DNA of 59,521 bases from Natronogracilivirga saccharolytica. GTDB taxonomy: Bacteria > Bacteroidota > Rhodothermia > Balneolales > Natronogracilivirgulaceae. The stretch is taken from the NCBI RefSeq assembly GCF_017921895.1, contig NZ_JAFIDN010000014.1, forward strand, positions 1 through 59,521, read 5' to 3'. Position 1 is the first letter of the stretch; every line of letters starts with the position of its first letter. Positions 26,396 to 35,409 of this stretch are shown here, piece by piece. The notes beneath the pieces are model-generated. The model saw only the letters and a list, made by a program, of their open reading frames with translations. It searched no databases and was not told where the DNA came from. Position numbers and translations under genes: made by a program.

Positions 26396-28663
26396 ATGTA
26401 TACGCTGCTGTTTCTGCTTTTTTTTACAGTTTCGATGGCATCGTTGCCGGCCGGGGCAGCCGGTGAACATAAAGAACCGGAGCAAAGCCGCACGACACTG
26501 AACGGGTATATTTCAGATGAGGAAACCGGTGAGACTCTGCTGGGTGCCAATGTGCTGGTCACGGATACGGACCGGGGTGCTACGACCAATCATGCCGGCT
26601 ATTACATAATTAATAATGTCCCGCCGGGCTCTTACACCCTGCGTTTTTCCTACCTTGGCTACAACGACAAATTTGTCGAAATTGAGCTGGAAGAGGGAGA
26701 GAGCAAACGCCTGGATGTATCCCTGACGCCAATGACATTCACCATGGATGAACTGGTTGTGGAGTCAACGCGCGGCAGAGATGAAAGCCGCAATATCGGC
26801 ACGGCTTCGGTTTCCACCGAACTGATCAAAAACGTGCCTGCCGTCCTGCAGGCTGATGTATTCCGTGCCGTGCAGCTGCTTCCCGGCGTTAAAGCGGCAT
26901 CGGATTTTTCGAGCGGCCTGTATATCCGCGGGGGCGGACCGGATCAGACGCTGATTATGCTGGATCGCACGACGGTCTACAATCCCTCCCATTTTTTCGG
27001 GTTTTTCTCCACCTTCAATCCCGATGCTATCAAAGATGTTCAGTTGTACAAGGGAGCCTATCCGGCCATGTACGGCGGACGGCTGGGTTCGGTTCTGGAG
27101 GTGTACAACAAAGACGGCAACAGAAGAAGAACTGCCGGCACCCTCAGTCTCGGCATGCTGTCATCGCGTGCCATGATCGAAGGTCCGTACCCCGGTGGAT
27201 CCTATATGCTTGCCGTCCGCCGGTCCACTCTTGAACCCGTCCTGGCCGCACTGCGGGGAAATGTCGACAATGTACCCGATGCGTTCTATTTTTATGACAT
27301 CAACGCCAGAATCAATTATGACCGCTGGACCGACAACCGGCTGAGCATATCAGCCTATACCGGCACCGATGATGTTCAGTTTCCCTTCGGGGATGATGAC
27401 ATGTTCAATCTGTTCTATGGCAACCGGACACTCAGCATCGACTGGACGCACCTTCTGTCCGAACGAACCTTTACCAACGTCACCCTCACCGGCGCCGAAT
27501 ATTTCAATGATCCTGATTTTGATTTCGGAGGCACCAAATTCGAGCGCCGCAACCGGATCTACGATCTTTCGCTCAAAACAGACATCGAGTGGCTGCCGTC
27601 GCAGGATTTCGAAATGCTTGCAGGCTTCTGGGGCGGCAGGAAGGTATTCCAGCTTGAAGATTATTTCGATGGCTCGCAGACCCAGGATGAGGAAATCGTT
27701 ACCAATTACGCTTCGGTGTATCTGCAGAACATCTGGCGGCCTCATACCCGCTGGGAAATCAATGCCGGCCTGCGTGCCAATTATTTCGAAAGCGGCGGGT
27801 ATCTGAAACTTGATCCGCGGCTGAGTGTGGAGTACCACCTTGATTCTGACAACAGGCTGCAGGCGGCCTACGGACGGTATCATCAGTTTCTCACGCTGCT
27901 GACCAATGAAGCAATTTCTGCCTTCGATCTGTGGCTGATCACCGATGAAGGAGTGCCTCCCGCATATGGTGACCAGTTCGTTCTTGGATGGAAAAACACC
28001 CGCCTGGATGATTACAATCTGGAGGTTGAGCTGTATTACCGTACGATGCGCGATCTGTTTGAGTTTGATCCGTTTATCCAGGATGCGGCCGGACTCGAAT
28101 ACGCTGACCTTTTCCGGTTTGGCGAGGGATATGCCACCGGGTTCGAAGTGTTTCTCGAAAAAACACGAGGCCGGCTTTTCGGGTTTATCGGTTATACCTG
28201 GGGAGTGACGCGCCGAAAATTCAGCGGGTACAACGAAGACCGGTTCTATCCGCCGAAATATGACCGGACCCACGATGTCAACATTGTGGGCAATTACCGG
28301 ATCAGCGACCGCTGGACCGCATCCGCCACGTTCAATTATGCTACCGGGCAGGCATATACCGAGCCTCTCGGCAGAACCGCCATGCAGTCCAACCCCTTCG
28401 ACGGTTCGGTCATAGACGCCATCGTCGTCGGGCGTGTCAACGCTTCCCGCCTGCCGGCCTATCACCGCCTTGACGTCAGTTTCACCAGGGCAGGCTCCTT
28501 TTTCGGAATTGCCGGTGCCGAATGGCAGTTCCAGATCATAAACCTGTACTCGCGGCGCAATGTCTGGTTCTACAGCTATGATTTCGATGAAAATCCGGTA
28601 GAACGAAATGATGTCAGAATGCTCCCCGTAATCCCGGCTGTCGGTTACACCATCGATTTTTAA
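26396..28663 (+). CDS. TonB-dependent receptor with carboxypeptidase-like N-terminal domain
   Basis: This 755-residue outer membrane receptor begins with a signal peptide at ATG 26396 (MYTLLFLLFFTVSMASLPAG); an in-frame upstream ATG at 26255 adds 47 residues with no export signal and was not chosen. The order is a CarboxypepD_reg-like domain (GYISDEETGETLLGANVLVT, GYYIINNVPPGSYTLRFSYL), a plug (LPGVKAASDFSSGLYIRGGG, PDQTLIMLDRTTVYNP) and a 22-strand barrel ending in aromatic VGYTIDF. It lacks the SusC signature and is paired with a DUF4249 lipoprotein 29 bases downstream, a known Bacteroidota arrangement. The substrate is not known. Confidence 0.92.
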   Translation: MYTLLFLLFFTVSMASLPAGAAGEHKEPEQSRTTLNGYISDEETGETLLGANVLVTDTDRGATTNHAGYYIINNVPPGSYTLRFSYLGYNDKFVEIELEEGESKRLDVSLTPMTFTMDELVVESTRGRDESRNIGTASVSTELIKNVPAVLQADVFRAVQLLPGVKAASDFSSGLYIRGGGPDQTLIMLDRTTVYNPSHFFGFFSTFNPDAIKDVQLYKGAYPAMYGGRLGSVLEVYNKDGNRRRTAGTLSLGMLSSRAMIEGPYPGGSYMLAVRRSTLEPVLAALRGNVDNVPDAFYFYDINARINYDRWTDNRLSISAYTGTDDVQFPFGDDDMFNLFYGNRTLSIDWTHLLSERTFTNVTLTGAEYFNDPDFDFGGTKFERRNRIYDLSLKTDIEWLPSQDFEMLAGFWGGRKVFQLEDYFDGSQTQDEEIVTNYASVYLQNIWRPHTRWEINAGLRANYFESGGYLKLDPRLSVEYHLDSDNRLQAAYGRYHQFLTLLTNEAISAFDLWLITDEGVPPAYGDQFVLGWKNTRLDDYNLEVELYYRTMRDLFEFDPFIQDAAGLEYADLFRFGEGYATGFEVFLEKTRGRLFGFIGYTWGVTRRKFSGYNEDRFYPPKYDRTHDVNIVGNYRISDRWTASATFNYATGQAYTEPLGRTAMQSNPFDGSVIDAIVVGRVNASRLPAYHRLDVSFTRAGSFFGIAGAEWQFQIINLYSRRNVWFYSYDFDENPVERNDVRMLPVIPAVGYTIDF

Positions 28664-28692
28664 CACATCACACGATTATCCGCATACATGCA

Positions 28693-29745
28693 ATGAAATA
28701 CCCGGCTTCCATATTCCAGTTCGAATTTTACCGGAGCAACATCCGCTTTCCACTTGGTCCGGCACTGCTGGCTTTGCTGCTCACTGTCGCCGGATGTGAC
28801 TTGTACGGCCAGGACGAATACGAGGAGAAGTATGTGGTTGAAAGCTATCTCATCGCTCATGAAAATATGCCGCAGGTCAACCTGTCAACAACCGCTCCGT
28901 TCGGCGAATCCTACCAATTCAGCGAACGCGCGGTAAGCGAGGCCGATGTCCGGATCCACAGATACAATCCTGACGGAGAGCGGGACCGCACCTATGATTA
29001 TGAGGAAATCAGAACGGGGGTTTACATTCCGCTTCAGGAACAAAGTTTTGAATCGGTTTTGCCCAATCACACCTATCGCCTGGATATCCGCATACCGGAT
29101 GATAACGATCATCACATTGAGGCATACTCAACGGTTCCTGACACTTTTTCCGTAGTGGAAATCATCCGTGACCAGTCCATGTACCAGAGCCCGCAGCAGC
29201 TTGAGCTCCGCATTACCAGAAACCGGTCCGGAAACCGTCAGAACCATTTCATATTTGCAACCGAAGCTCTGGATCCCAAACGGGAGAACATAACCCCCTT
29301 CTGGCGGGACGCCATTGATGACATCTCAGAGGCTGTTCGTATCCGGACCTCCATCGTCAATGAGGAGAATTTCGACGCCAATCCGGACGGTACCCTGACG
29401 CTGCGTCTTCCGTGGATAGGTATCGCCTTTTTTGGAGAAAACCGGATCAGTACCTTCTCAATTGACGATAATACCTATGACTTTTTCCGCTCTCAGTCAG
29501 TGCAGACCGGTGGCGGCGGGGGGACACTTTCTCCGGGCGAAATCCAGAATATCATCTACAACATCGACGGAGCCATAGGCCTGTTTGGAAGCATGTCCGG
29601 CATTGAAGTAGAAGTGACCGTGGATCGCCCGCCTTTTCTGAGAAAAACGGATCCGGAAAAGGCCGGCGATCACACAGACGGATTACTCAGAATCAGTAGT
29701 CCCTTTCAAGGTCCAGAACCATGGGAGTCATCGCGGGAACGGTGA
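28693..29745 (+). CDS. DUF4249 lipoprotein, partner of the TonB receptor
   Basis: The 350-residue protein has a lipoprotein signal ending LLLTVAGC and then a beta-rich domain typical of DUF4249: YVVESYLIAHENMPQVNLST, SEADVRIHRYNPDGERD, LPNHTYRLDIRIPD, and an extended middle. Members sit beside TonB receptors and are presumed surface lipoproteins that help bind cargo. Its end overlaps the end of the convergent GH13 gene by 53 bases (29693-29745). The tail after PPFLRKTDPEKAGDHTDGLL may be an extension made by loss of an earlier stop. Confidence 0.85.
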   Translation: MKYPASIFQFEFYRSNIRFPLGPALLALLLTVAGCDLYGQDEYEEKYVVESYLIAHENMPQVNLSTTAPFGESYQFSERAVSEADVRIHRYNPDGERDRTYDYEEIRTGVYIPLQEQSFESVLPNHTYRLDIRIPDDNDHHIEAYSTVPDTFSVVEIIRDQSMYQSPQQLELRITRNRSGNRQNHFIFATEALDPKRENITPFWRDAIDDISEAVRIRTSIVNEENFDANPDGTLTLRLPWIGIAFFGENRISTFSIDDNTYDFFRSQSVQTGGGGGTLSPGEIQNIIYNIDGAIGLFGSMSGIEVEVTVDRPPFLRKTDPEKAGDHTDGLLRISSPFQGPEPWESSRER

Positions 29746-31585
29746 GCGTTTCACCGAGCTCGATGTGTTCATCGGTGATTACTTCCAGCCCGGAACCGTA
29801 CCCTTCCAGCATTTCTGAGAAGCGATCAAGTTCCAGAGTCAAGTCTTCGTCATCCGCATTGATAATGACCATCACCTTGTCTTCGTCATCGTGACGGAAA
29901 TAGACATAGGTATTCTCCTCCGGAATGAAGTGGGTGAGATCACCATAATGGATCACCGGTTTGTCCTGGCGCCACCAGGAAAGATTGCGCACAAAATCGT
30001 AGGCTTCGGCTATCGGCCGGTCCCGTTTTTCGCCCAGTTCAATGCGCCCCTCTTCGGTAAATGCATCTATCGGATCTTCTTCCCATCCGCCCGGAAAATC
30101 TTTGCGCTTGAGTCCGTCCGGACCGGCACCTGTTTTCAGGATCTCCGTTCCGTAATAAATCTGCGGAATTCCACGCATGGTGTAGATCATGGTCATACCG
30201 AGGCGGAATTTGTCGTAATCTTCACCGATACTTGAATAGAAACGATCCAGATCATGATTATCGACAAAAATGACATTCAGCCAGGGGTCGGTATAGAGAA
30301 AATCCTGACCAAGCGTGAGGTAGATCCGGTACATTCCGGTATCCCATCCCGGATCTTCGTTCAGACCCGCGGTTATGGCATTGTACAACGGAAAATCGGT
30401 GACACTCGGCAGGTATGAGTTATATCCGGACTGTGTGGGAAAATCGTACTGCCACCAGGCGGTAGTGGGGACATTCGGCATCCATACTTCACCTACAATA
30501 TTGAAATCAGGATACTCTTCCAGAACCGTCCGCGTCCACTCGGCCATGTATTCCGGATAGGGATAAGGGTGCGTATCCATCCGGATTCCGTCAATTCCGG
30601 CATATTCGATCCACCAGATGGTATTCTGGATGAGGTAGTTGGCCAGCAGCTCATTGCGCTGATTGAGGTCCGGCATTTCATCCACAAACCAGGCTTTGAC
30701 CGTATTCTCGTAGTCTGCCTCGGATGCGTACGGATCCATGATGGTGTTGGTCCGGAATTGCGTGGTTCCGTACTCTTCCTGATCGTGCACCCAGTCACTG
30801 GTCGGCAGGTCATCCATCCACCAGTGATGCGTGCCTATGTGGTTGTGGATCATGTCCATAATGACCTTGAGGCCTTTGTCATGGGCTTTGTCGACCATCT
30901 CCACAAATTTTTCATTGCTCCCGAACCGGCGGTCCACCTTGTATTTGTCGGTAGCGGCGTACCCGTGATAAAACCCGACTTGCTGGCTGTAGTCATAGGG
31001 CATATCGTTTTCGAGGATCGGGTTCAGCCAGAGAGCGGTCATGCCGAGGTCGCGGATGTAATCCAGATTATTGATGATTCCCTGAATGTCGCCTCCGTGC
31101 CGGGCAAAGGGTTCGTCGCGGTCAACCCCTTCGTACATATCGTCAATTTCACTTATTGAGGGGTCCCCTTCCGAAAAACGGTCCGGCATGATGAGATAGA
31201 TCACATCGGTCGGGTCGAAGCCCTGGTGGCGGTTGGTGTTGTCGCGCCGTTCCTTGAGTTCGTATTCATAAACATGTTCGCTGCCGTCGCGCGTGAATGT
31301 GATGGGAACATTCCCCGGTTCGGCCTGCTTGCCGATTTCCAGGTTGAGAAATACATAGTTGGGGTTTTCTACTGTGATGATGCGTTCGAGACTCACATGC
31401 GGGTGATCAATCGCAGGACGGCTCAGGGCGATATCCTCACCATAGACCATCAGCTGAACCTCACTGCTTTTCATGCCTGTCCACCAGAACGGTGGTTCGA
31501 CACGTTCGGTTTCTATGGCGTGGGTGTGGGTACAGGACACCAGAAACAGAAAAATGAAAACAACAGGTATATATATTTTTGGCAT
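29693..31585 (-). CDS. GH13 alpha-amylase-family lipoprotein (cyclomaltodextrinase/neopullulanase-like)
   Basis: The start is set at ATG 31585, which gives a lipobox signal (VVFIFLFLVSC) and 630 residues; the frame extends to 31699 but without an export signal. An N-terminal Ig-like domain (about 25-125) precedes the TIM barrel. GH13 residues are visible: nucleophile Asp in GIDGIRMDTHPYPYP, acid/base Glu in FNIVGEVWMP, and third Asp in NVIFVDNHDLDRF. YGTEIL and the closing beta domain follow. The layout matches SusA-like neopullulanases/cyclomaltodextrinases that hydrolyse maltodextrins in the periplasm or at the surface. It is a single gene, convergent with the DUF4249 gene, and no SusCD genes are adjacent. 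Confidence 0.93.
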   Translation of the reverse strand: MPKIYIPVVFIFLFLVSCTHTHAIETERVEPPFWWTGMKSSEVQLMVYGEDIALSRPAIDHPHVSLERIITVENPNYVFLNLEIGKQAEPGNVPITFTRDGSEHVYEYELKERRDNTNRHQGFDPTDVIYLIMPDRFSEGDPSISEIDDMYEGVDRDEPFARHGGDIQGIINNLDYIRDLGMTALWLNPILENDMPYDYSQQVGFYHGYAATDKYKVDRRFGSNEKFVEMVDKAHDKGLKVIMDMIHNHIGTHHWWMDDLPTSDWVHDQEEYGTTQFRTNTIMDPYASEADYENTVKAWFVDEMPDLNQRNELLANYLIQNTIWWIEYAGIDGIRMDTHPYPYPEYMAEWTRTVLEEYPDFNIVGEVWMPNVPTTAWWQYDFPTQSGYNSYLPSVTDFPLYNAITAGLNEDPGWDTGMYRIYLTLGQDFLYTDPWLNVIFVDNHDLDRFYSSIGEDYDKFRLGMTMIYTMRGIPQIYYGTEILKTGAGPDGLKRKDFPGGWEEDPIDAFTEEGRIELGEKRDRPIAEAYDFVRNLSWWRQDKPVIHYGDLTHFIPEENTYVYFRHDDEDKVMVIINADDEDLTLELDRFSEMLEGYGSGLEVITDEHIELGETLTVPAMTPMVLDLERDY

Positions 31586-31842
31586 GATCTTACTGATTAT
31601 ATTGCAGTTAGGGCTCGATGTGAATCGAAATTTGAAATAAATGTAAGCCCTTACAATATAGAGCAACTGCTGATTATTTGAAAATAAATCGGCAGACAAG
31701 GATATGAGAAGCTCAATCGTTAGGACAAGTATATGATATCACATCCTGGCATCCATATTGTTCAGCCAAACGGTATCTTATTCTGATATGTGATATTTTC
31801 TCTTTCTGCGATTACTTGATAATTCCGACCCCCTGTTGAAAT

Positions 31843-32571
31843 ATGGTTTTAAGAATCAGCTTTTTAGTTGCCCTTTTGTGGACACTGCCGCTGCTTGCTC
31901 CGCCGGCGCATGCCAACGCTTCAGGCAGCTCTGCGGACAACGAACCGGAACCTGAAGTGGTCCGGGATGAGGACAAAATCCGCATTGCCCGGCTGCAGTA
32001 TCGTGGCGGGGGTGACTGGTACTCCTCACCAACGGCACTGCCCAACATGATCCGCTTTGCCAGAGAGCAGGTTCCCCTGCCGCTTTACGCCGAAGAAGAC
32101 GACATTTCCCTCGGAAGCCGTGACATATTCAACTATCCCATGCTATTCATGACCGGACACGGCCACATCGATGTCAATTCATCAGAAATGGATAACCTTC
32201 GCCAATACCTTGAGAACGGCGGATTCCTTTATGTTGATGACGATTACGGTTTTGATGAGTTTGTACGGCCCATCCTGAAAGACATTTTTCCGGATGAAGA
32301 ATTCTTCGAACTTCCGGCCGACCACATGATCTACCGCAATGTATTTGAGTTTCCGGAAGGACGACCGCCCAAAGTGCATGAGCACGACGGCAAGCCTCCG
32401 CAGGCATTTGCGGTATACCGTAACGGCCGCATGGTGCTGCTGTACACCTACGAATCCAACCCCGCCGACGGCTGGGCTTACGACCAGCACGACAACCCCG
32501 AAGAAATTGTTCAAAGCGCGCTCAGGTTCGGAGTGAATATGCTGGTTTATGTGTTTACACAAAGTAGCTGA
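31843..32571 (+). CDS. DUF4159 protein, exported
   Basis: The 242-residue protein has a signal peptide (SFLVALLWTLPLLAPPAHA/NA) and a DUF4159 domain: IRIARLQYRGGGDWYSSPTA, YPMLFMTGHGHIDVNSSEMD, NLRQYLENGGFLYVDDDYGF, and a final ALRFGVNMLVYVFT. The fold is glutaminase-like Rossmann; no activity is proven. In other genomes such proteins occur near MoxR-type and BatA genes, but none is here. It is divergent from the GH13 gene. Confidence 0.85.
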   Translation: MVLRISFLVALLWTLPLLAPPAHANASGSSADNEPEPEVVRDEDKIRIARLQYRGGGDWYSSPTALPNMIRFAREQVPLPLYAEEDDISLGSRDIFNYPMLFMTGHGHIDVNSSEMDNLRQYLENGGFLYVDDDYGFDEFVRPILKDIFPDEEFFELPADHMIYRNVFEFPEGRPPKVHEHDGKPPQAFAVYRNGRMVLLYTYESNPADGWAYDQHDNPEEIVQSALRFGVNMLVYVFTQSS

Positions 32572-32701
32572 ACGCCAATTCAAGCTTTATTTAAAGCCGG
32601 TTTTTTGGCATATTTGGACCTTGTCCGATAACGGCTGTTCCGGCTGTATGCAATACTGATTTTTTTCACAATATCAGATACAAAACTCAAAATTTATTGC
32701 T

Positions 32702-33145
32702 ATGATTATCCCGATTGCATCCGACCATGCGGGCTATGAAGCCAAAAGCATCGTAAAAAAAATACTTGATGAAAGGGATATTACAACTGTTGATTACGGA
32801 ACCAATTCGAAAGATTCCGTTGATTATCCCGATTTTGCATCCCTGGTCGCACAGGCTGTGAACAATGGTGATCACAAGCTGGGTATTCTCATATGCGGGA
32901 CCGGACAGGGAATGTGCATGACAGCCAACAAGTTTCCGCGTGTCAGGGCAGCTCTGGCATGGAATGAGGACATAGCGAGGCTGTCTCGTGAACACAACAA
33001 GGCAAACATTTTGTGCCTGCCCGGTCAGTTCATGAATGAGGAGCAGCTGAAATCAATTATCCATACCTGGCTGGAAAGTGAATTTGAAGGCGGCCGCCAT
33101 CAGCGCCGCATTGAAAAGATTGAAACATCCAAAGAAGACAACTGA
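32702..33145 (+). CDS. rpiB: Ribose-5-phosphate isomerase B
   Basis: The 147-residue enzyme interconverts ribose 5-phosphate and ribulose 5-phosphate. Family motifs are [30 protein letters not shown], the catalytic Cys in [34 protein letters not shown] and NILCLPGQF. It ends shortly before glyA; an upstream in-frame extension of glyA would overlap rpiB, but the recognised start of glyA is 28 bases after the rpiB stop. Probably one operon with glyA and tatC. Confidence 0.94.
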   Translation: MIIPIASDHAGYEAKSIVKKILDERDITTVDYGTNSKDSVDYPDFASLVAQAVNNGDHKLGILICGTGQGMCMTANKFPRVRAALAWNEDIARLSREHNKANILCLPGQFMNEEQLKSIIHTWLESEFEGGRHQRRIEKIETSKEDN

Positions 33146-33173
33146 ACCCCAAAATCAGAGGATTATCTCACAG

Positions 33174-34472
33174 ATGAAGCGTCTTAAAGAACAAGATCCC
33201 GAAGTTTTCAACCTTATCGAAAAAGAGACCGACCGGCAAAACAATGGTCTGGAACTCATCGCTTCGGAAAATTTTGTCACCAAAGCAGTCATGGAGGCCA
33301 TGGGCTCCACGCTTACAAACAAATATGCCGAGGGCCTTCCCGGAAAGCGTTACTATGGCGGCTGCAAATATGTCGATATCATCGAAGATCTGGCCCGTGA
33401 CCGGGCGAAAATTCTTTACAATGCCGACTGGGTCAATGTTCAGCCGCATTCCGGCGCCACTGCCAATGCAGCCGTCTATCTCACGTTTCTGAAACCCGGC
33501 GACACCCTTCTGGGGCTTGATCTCTCCCACGGCGGACACCTGACACATGGTTCTCCTGTCAACTTCTCGGGAATAACCTATAATGCCGAGTTCTATGGCG
33601 TCGAAAAAGAAACCGGCCGGCTCGACATGAATATGATTCGCGACAAGGCGAAAAAGATCAAGCCGAAAATGATCTCCATCGGAGCTTCGGCTTACCCGAG
33701 GGATTTTGACTACGAAGCTTTCCGCAACATAGCCGATGAAGTCGGTGCGTTCTTGTGGATGGATATGGCTCATACGGCCGGACTCATTGCCACAAAACTG
33801 CTCAATAATCCGCTTCCGTATGCCCATGTGGTATCCACAACCACGCACAAAACACTGCGGGGGCCGCGCGGGGGCATGCTGCTGATCGGAAGGGACAGCG
33901 AAAATACACTCGGCAAGGTGGCTCCGAAATCCGGAAGAGTGAAAAACTGGAGCGAGCTGCTCGACTCGGCCGTGTTTCCCGGCACACAAGGCGGACCGTT
34001 GATGCATGTCATTGCTGCCAAAGCCGTTGCATTCGGAGAAGCACTCCAGAAAGATTTTGTCCGTTATCAGGAACAGGTAATCAGCAACAGCAAGGCTATG
34101 GCGGCACGCTTTCTTGAAATGGATTACGACCTGGTTAGCGGAGGAACGGATAACCACCTGATGCTGGTCGACTTGCGCAACAAGGGAATCACCGGCAAGG
34201 ATGCGGAGGAAGCGCTGGGACGTGCGGATCTGACCGTCAACAAAAATATGGTTCCTTTCGACGACAAGAGTCCCTTCGTTACGTCGGGCATACGGATCGG
34301 CACACCTGCGATGACCACACGCGGTTTGGGCAATGAAGAATTCAGGCGCATCGCCGAACTGATGGACCTGGTCATCACCAATCCCGGACAGGAATCCGTC
34401 ATCAGCAAAGTCCGTGATGAGGTACATGAAATGTGCGAACGCTATCCGTTGTACGATTTCGTTACAGTTTAG
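33174..34472 (+). CDS. glyA: Serine hydroxymethyltransferase
   Basis: The 432-residue PLP enzyme converts serine and tetrahydrofolate to glycine and methylene-tetrahydrofolate. ATG 33174 gives the normal beginning ([20 protein letters not shown], then [10 protein letters not shown]); the frame is open to 33078, but those residues are foreign to the family. Motifs are [43 protein letters not shown] and the PLP lysine in [15 protein letters not shown]. Length is standard. Confidence 0.96.
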   Translation: MKRLKEQDPEVFNLIEKETDRQNNGLELIASENFVTKAVMEAMGSTLTNKYAEGLPGKRYYGGCKYVDIIEDLARDRAKILYNADWVNVQPHSGATANAAVYLTFLKPGDTLLGLDLSHGGHLTHGSPVNFSGITYNAEFYGVEKETGRLDMNMIRDKAKKIKPKMISIGASAYPRDFDYEAFRNIADEVGAFLWMDMAHTAGLIATKLLNNPLPYAHVVSTTTHKTLRGPRGGMLLIGRDSENTLGKVAPKSGRVKNWSELLDSAVFPGTQGGPLMHVIAAKAVAFGEALQKDFVRYQEQVISNSKAMAARFLEMDYDLVSGGTDNHLMLVDLRNKGITGKDAEEALGRADLTVNKNMVPFDDKSPFVTSGIRIGTPAMTTRGLGNEEFRRIAELMDLVITNPGQESVISKVRDEVHEMCERYPLYDFVTV

Positions 34473-34516
34473 TACAATAGTGACCATTAATACGTCCGGA
34501 TTTACTCCAAATACAT

Positions 34517-35371
34517 ATGGCAACAGCTGAAGCTACAGAAAGGCAGGTGATGGGCGACACTCCTCCCAGGGCAGCATCACCCGGTCTGCCCGAAGAAATG
34601 TCGTTCCTGGATCACCTCGAAGAGTTTCGGTGGCGTATACTCAAGGGACTGATGGGTATAGGTATTGGTGTCATTGTAGCATTCTTCTTTTCGGATTTCA
34701 TCATGGACAAGGTGCTGCTGGGGCCGGCCAAGGGAGATTTCTTCATGTATCAGCTGGTCGGAATCAATGCCGGTGACCTTGACCTGCAGAACCGGCGGTT
34801 GCCCGGACAGTTTTTCACCTACTGGGGTACATTGCTGGTGGTCGGTTTTATAATCGGCGTCCCGGCATTCTTCTATCAGCTCTGGGCCTTTATTGCTCCG
34901 GCGCTGGAACCCGGCGAACGAAAAGGAACCCGTTTTGTCGTCTTCAACATTACCATGCTCTTCATAATGGGCGTTGCATTCGGCTACCTGATCCTCACAC
35001 CCTTTGCCGTGCAGTTTTTCAGCAACTTCCAGATTTCCGAGTCGGTTCGCAACGACATCGATATCAACGCCTACTTTTCTGCGCTGACCCTATGGAGCCT
35101 TTCAAGCGGCTTGATATTTCAGTTGCCCATGGTGAGTTACATCCTCTCGAAAATCGGACTTCTTACTCCTGAATTACTCAGAAAGCACCGGAAGTGGGCA
35201 ATCATCGTTTGCTTCATACTGGCCGCTTTTCTGACCCCGCCCGACCCCATTTCCCAGCTGATCATCGCTTTCCCGCTTCTGTTGCTCTACCAGCTGGGCA
35301 TCTACATCAGCAAAGTAGTCAACCGCAAGCGCGACCGGGAAATATTCGGAGCCGAAGGACGGCCGGAATAA
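34517..35371 (+). CDS. tatC: Sec-independent protein translocase TatC
   Basis: The 284-residue membrane protein is the receptor core of the twin-arginine export system. After a polar N-terminus it has the family start MSFLDHLEEFRWRILKGLMG, six predicted membrane helices and the conserved FYQLWAFIAPALEPGERKGT and FQLPMVSYILSKIGLLTPEL segments, then FLTPPDPISQLIIAFPLLLL. TatA/B genes are not in this window. The cytoplasmic first loop is longer than in the E. coli protein, as in other Bacteroidota. It is 44 bases after glyA. Confidence 0.95.
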   Translation: MATAEATERQVMGDTPPRAASPGLPEEMSFLDHLEEFRWRILKGLMGIGIGVIVAFFFSDFIMDKVLLGPAKGDFFMYQLVGINAGDLDLQNRRLPGQFFTYWGTLLVVGFIIGVPAFFYQLWAFIAPALEPGERKGTRFVVFNITMLFIMGVAFGYLILTPFAVQFFSNFQISESVRNDIDINAYFSALTLWSLSSGLIFQLPMVSYILSKIGLLTPELLRKHRKWAIIVCFILAAFLTPPDPISQLIIAFPLLLLYQLGIYISKVVNRKRDREIFGAEGRPE

Positions 35372-35409
35372 AATACCGCCCCGAACAAACGGAATAAACG
35401 GACAGCAAA

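Noticed and set aside
27350-28666. 438-codon open frame on the minus strand
   Set aside because: It lies wholly antisense to the TonB receptor gene. It has no domain, signal or start context, and long shadow frames are expected opposite genes with this codon bias.
33168-34523. 451-codon open frame on the minus strand
   Set aside because: Antisense to glyA, whose protein is unmistakable. The translated product is rich in H, R and C without recognisable motifs.
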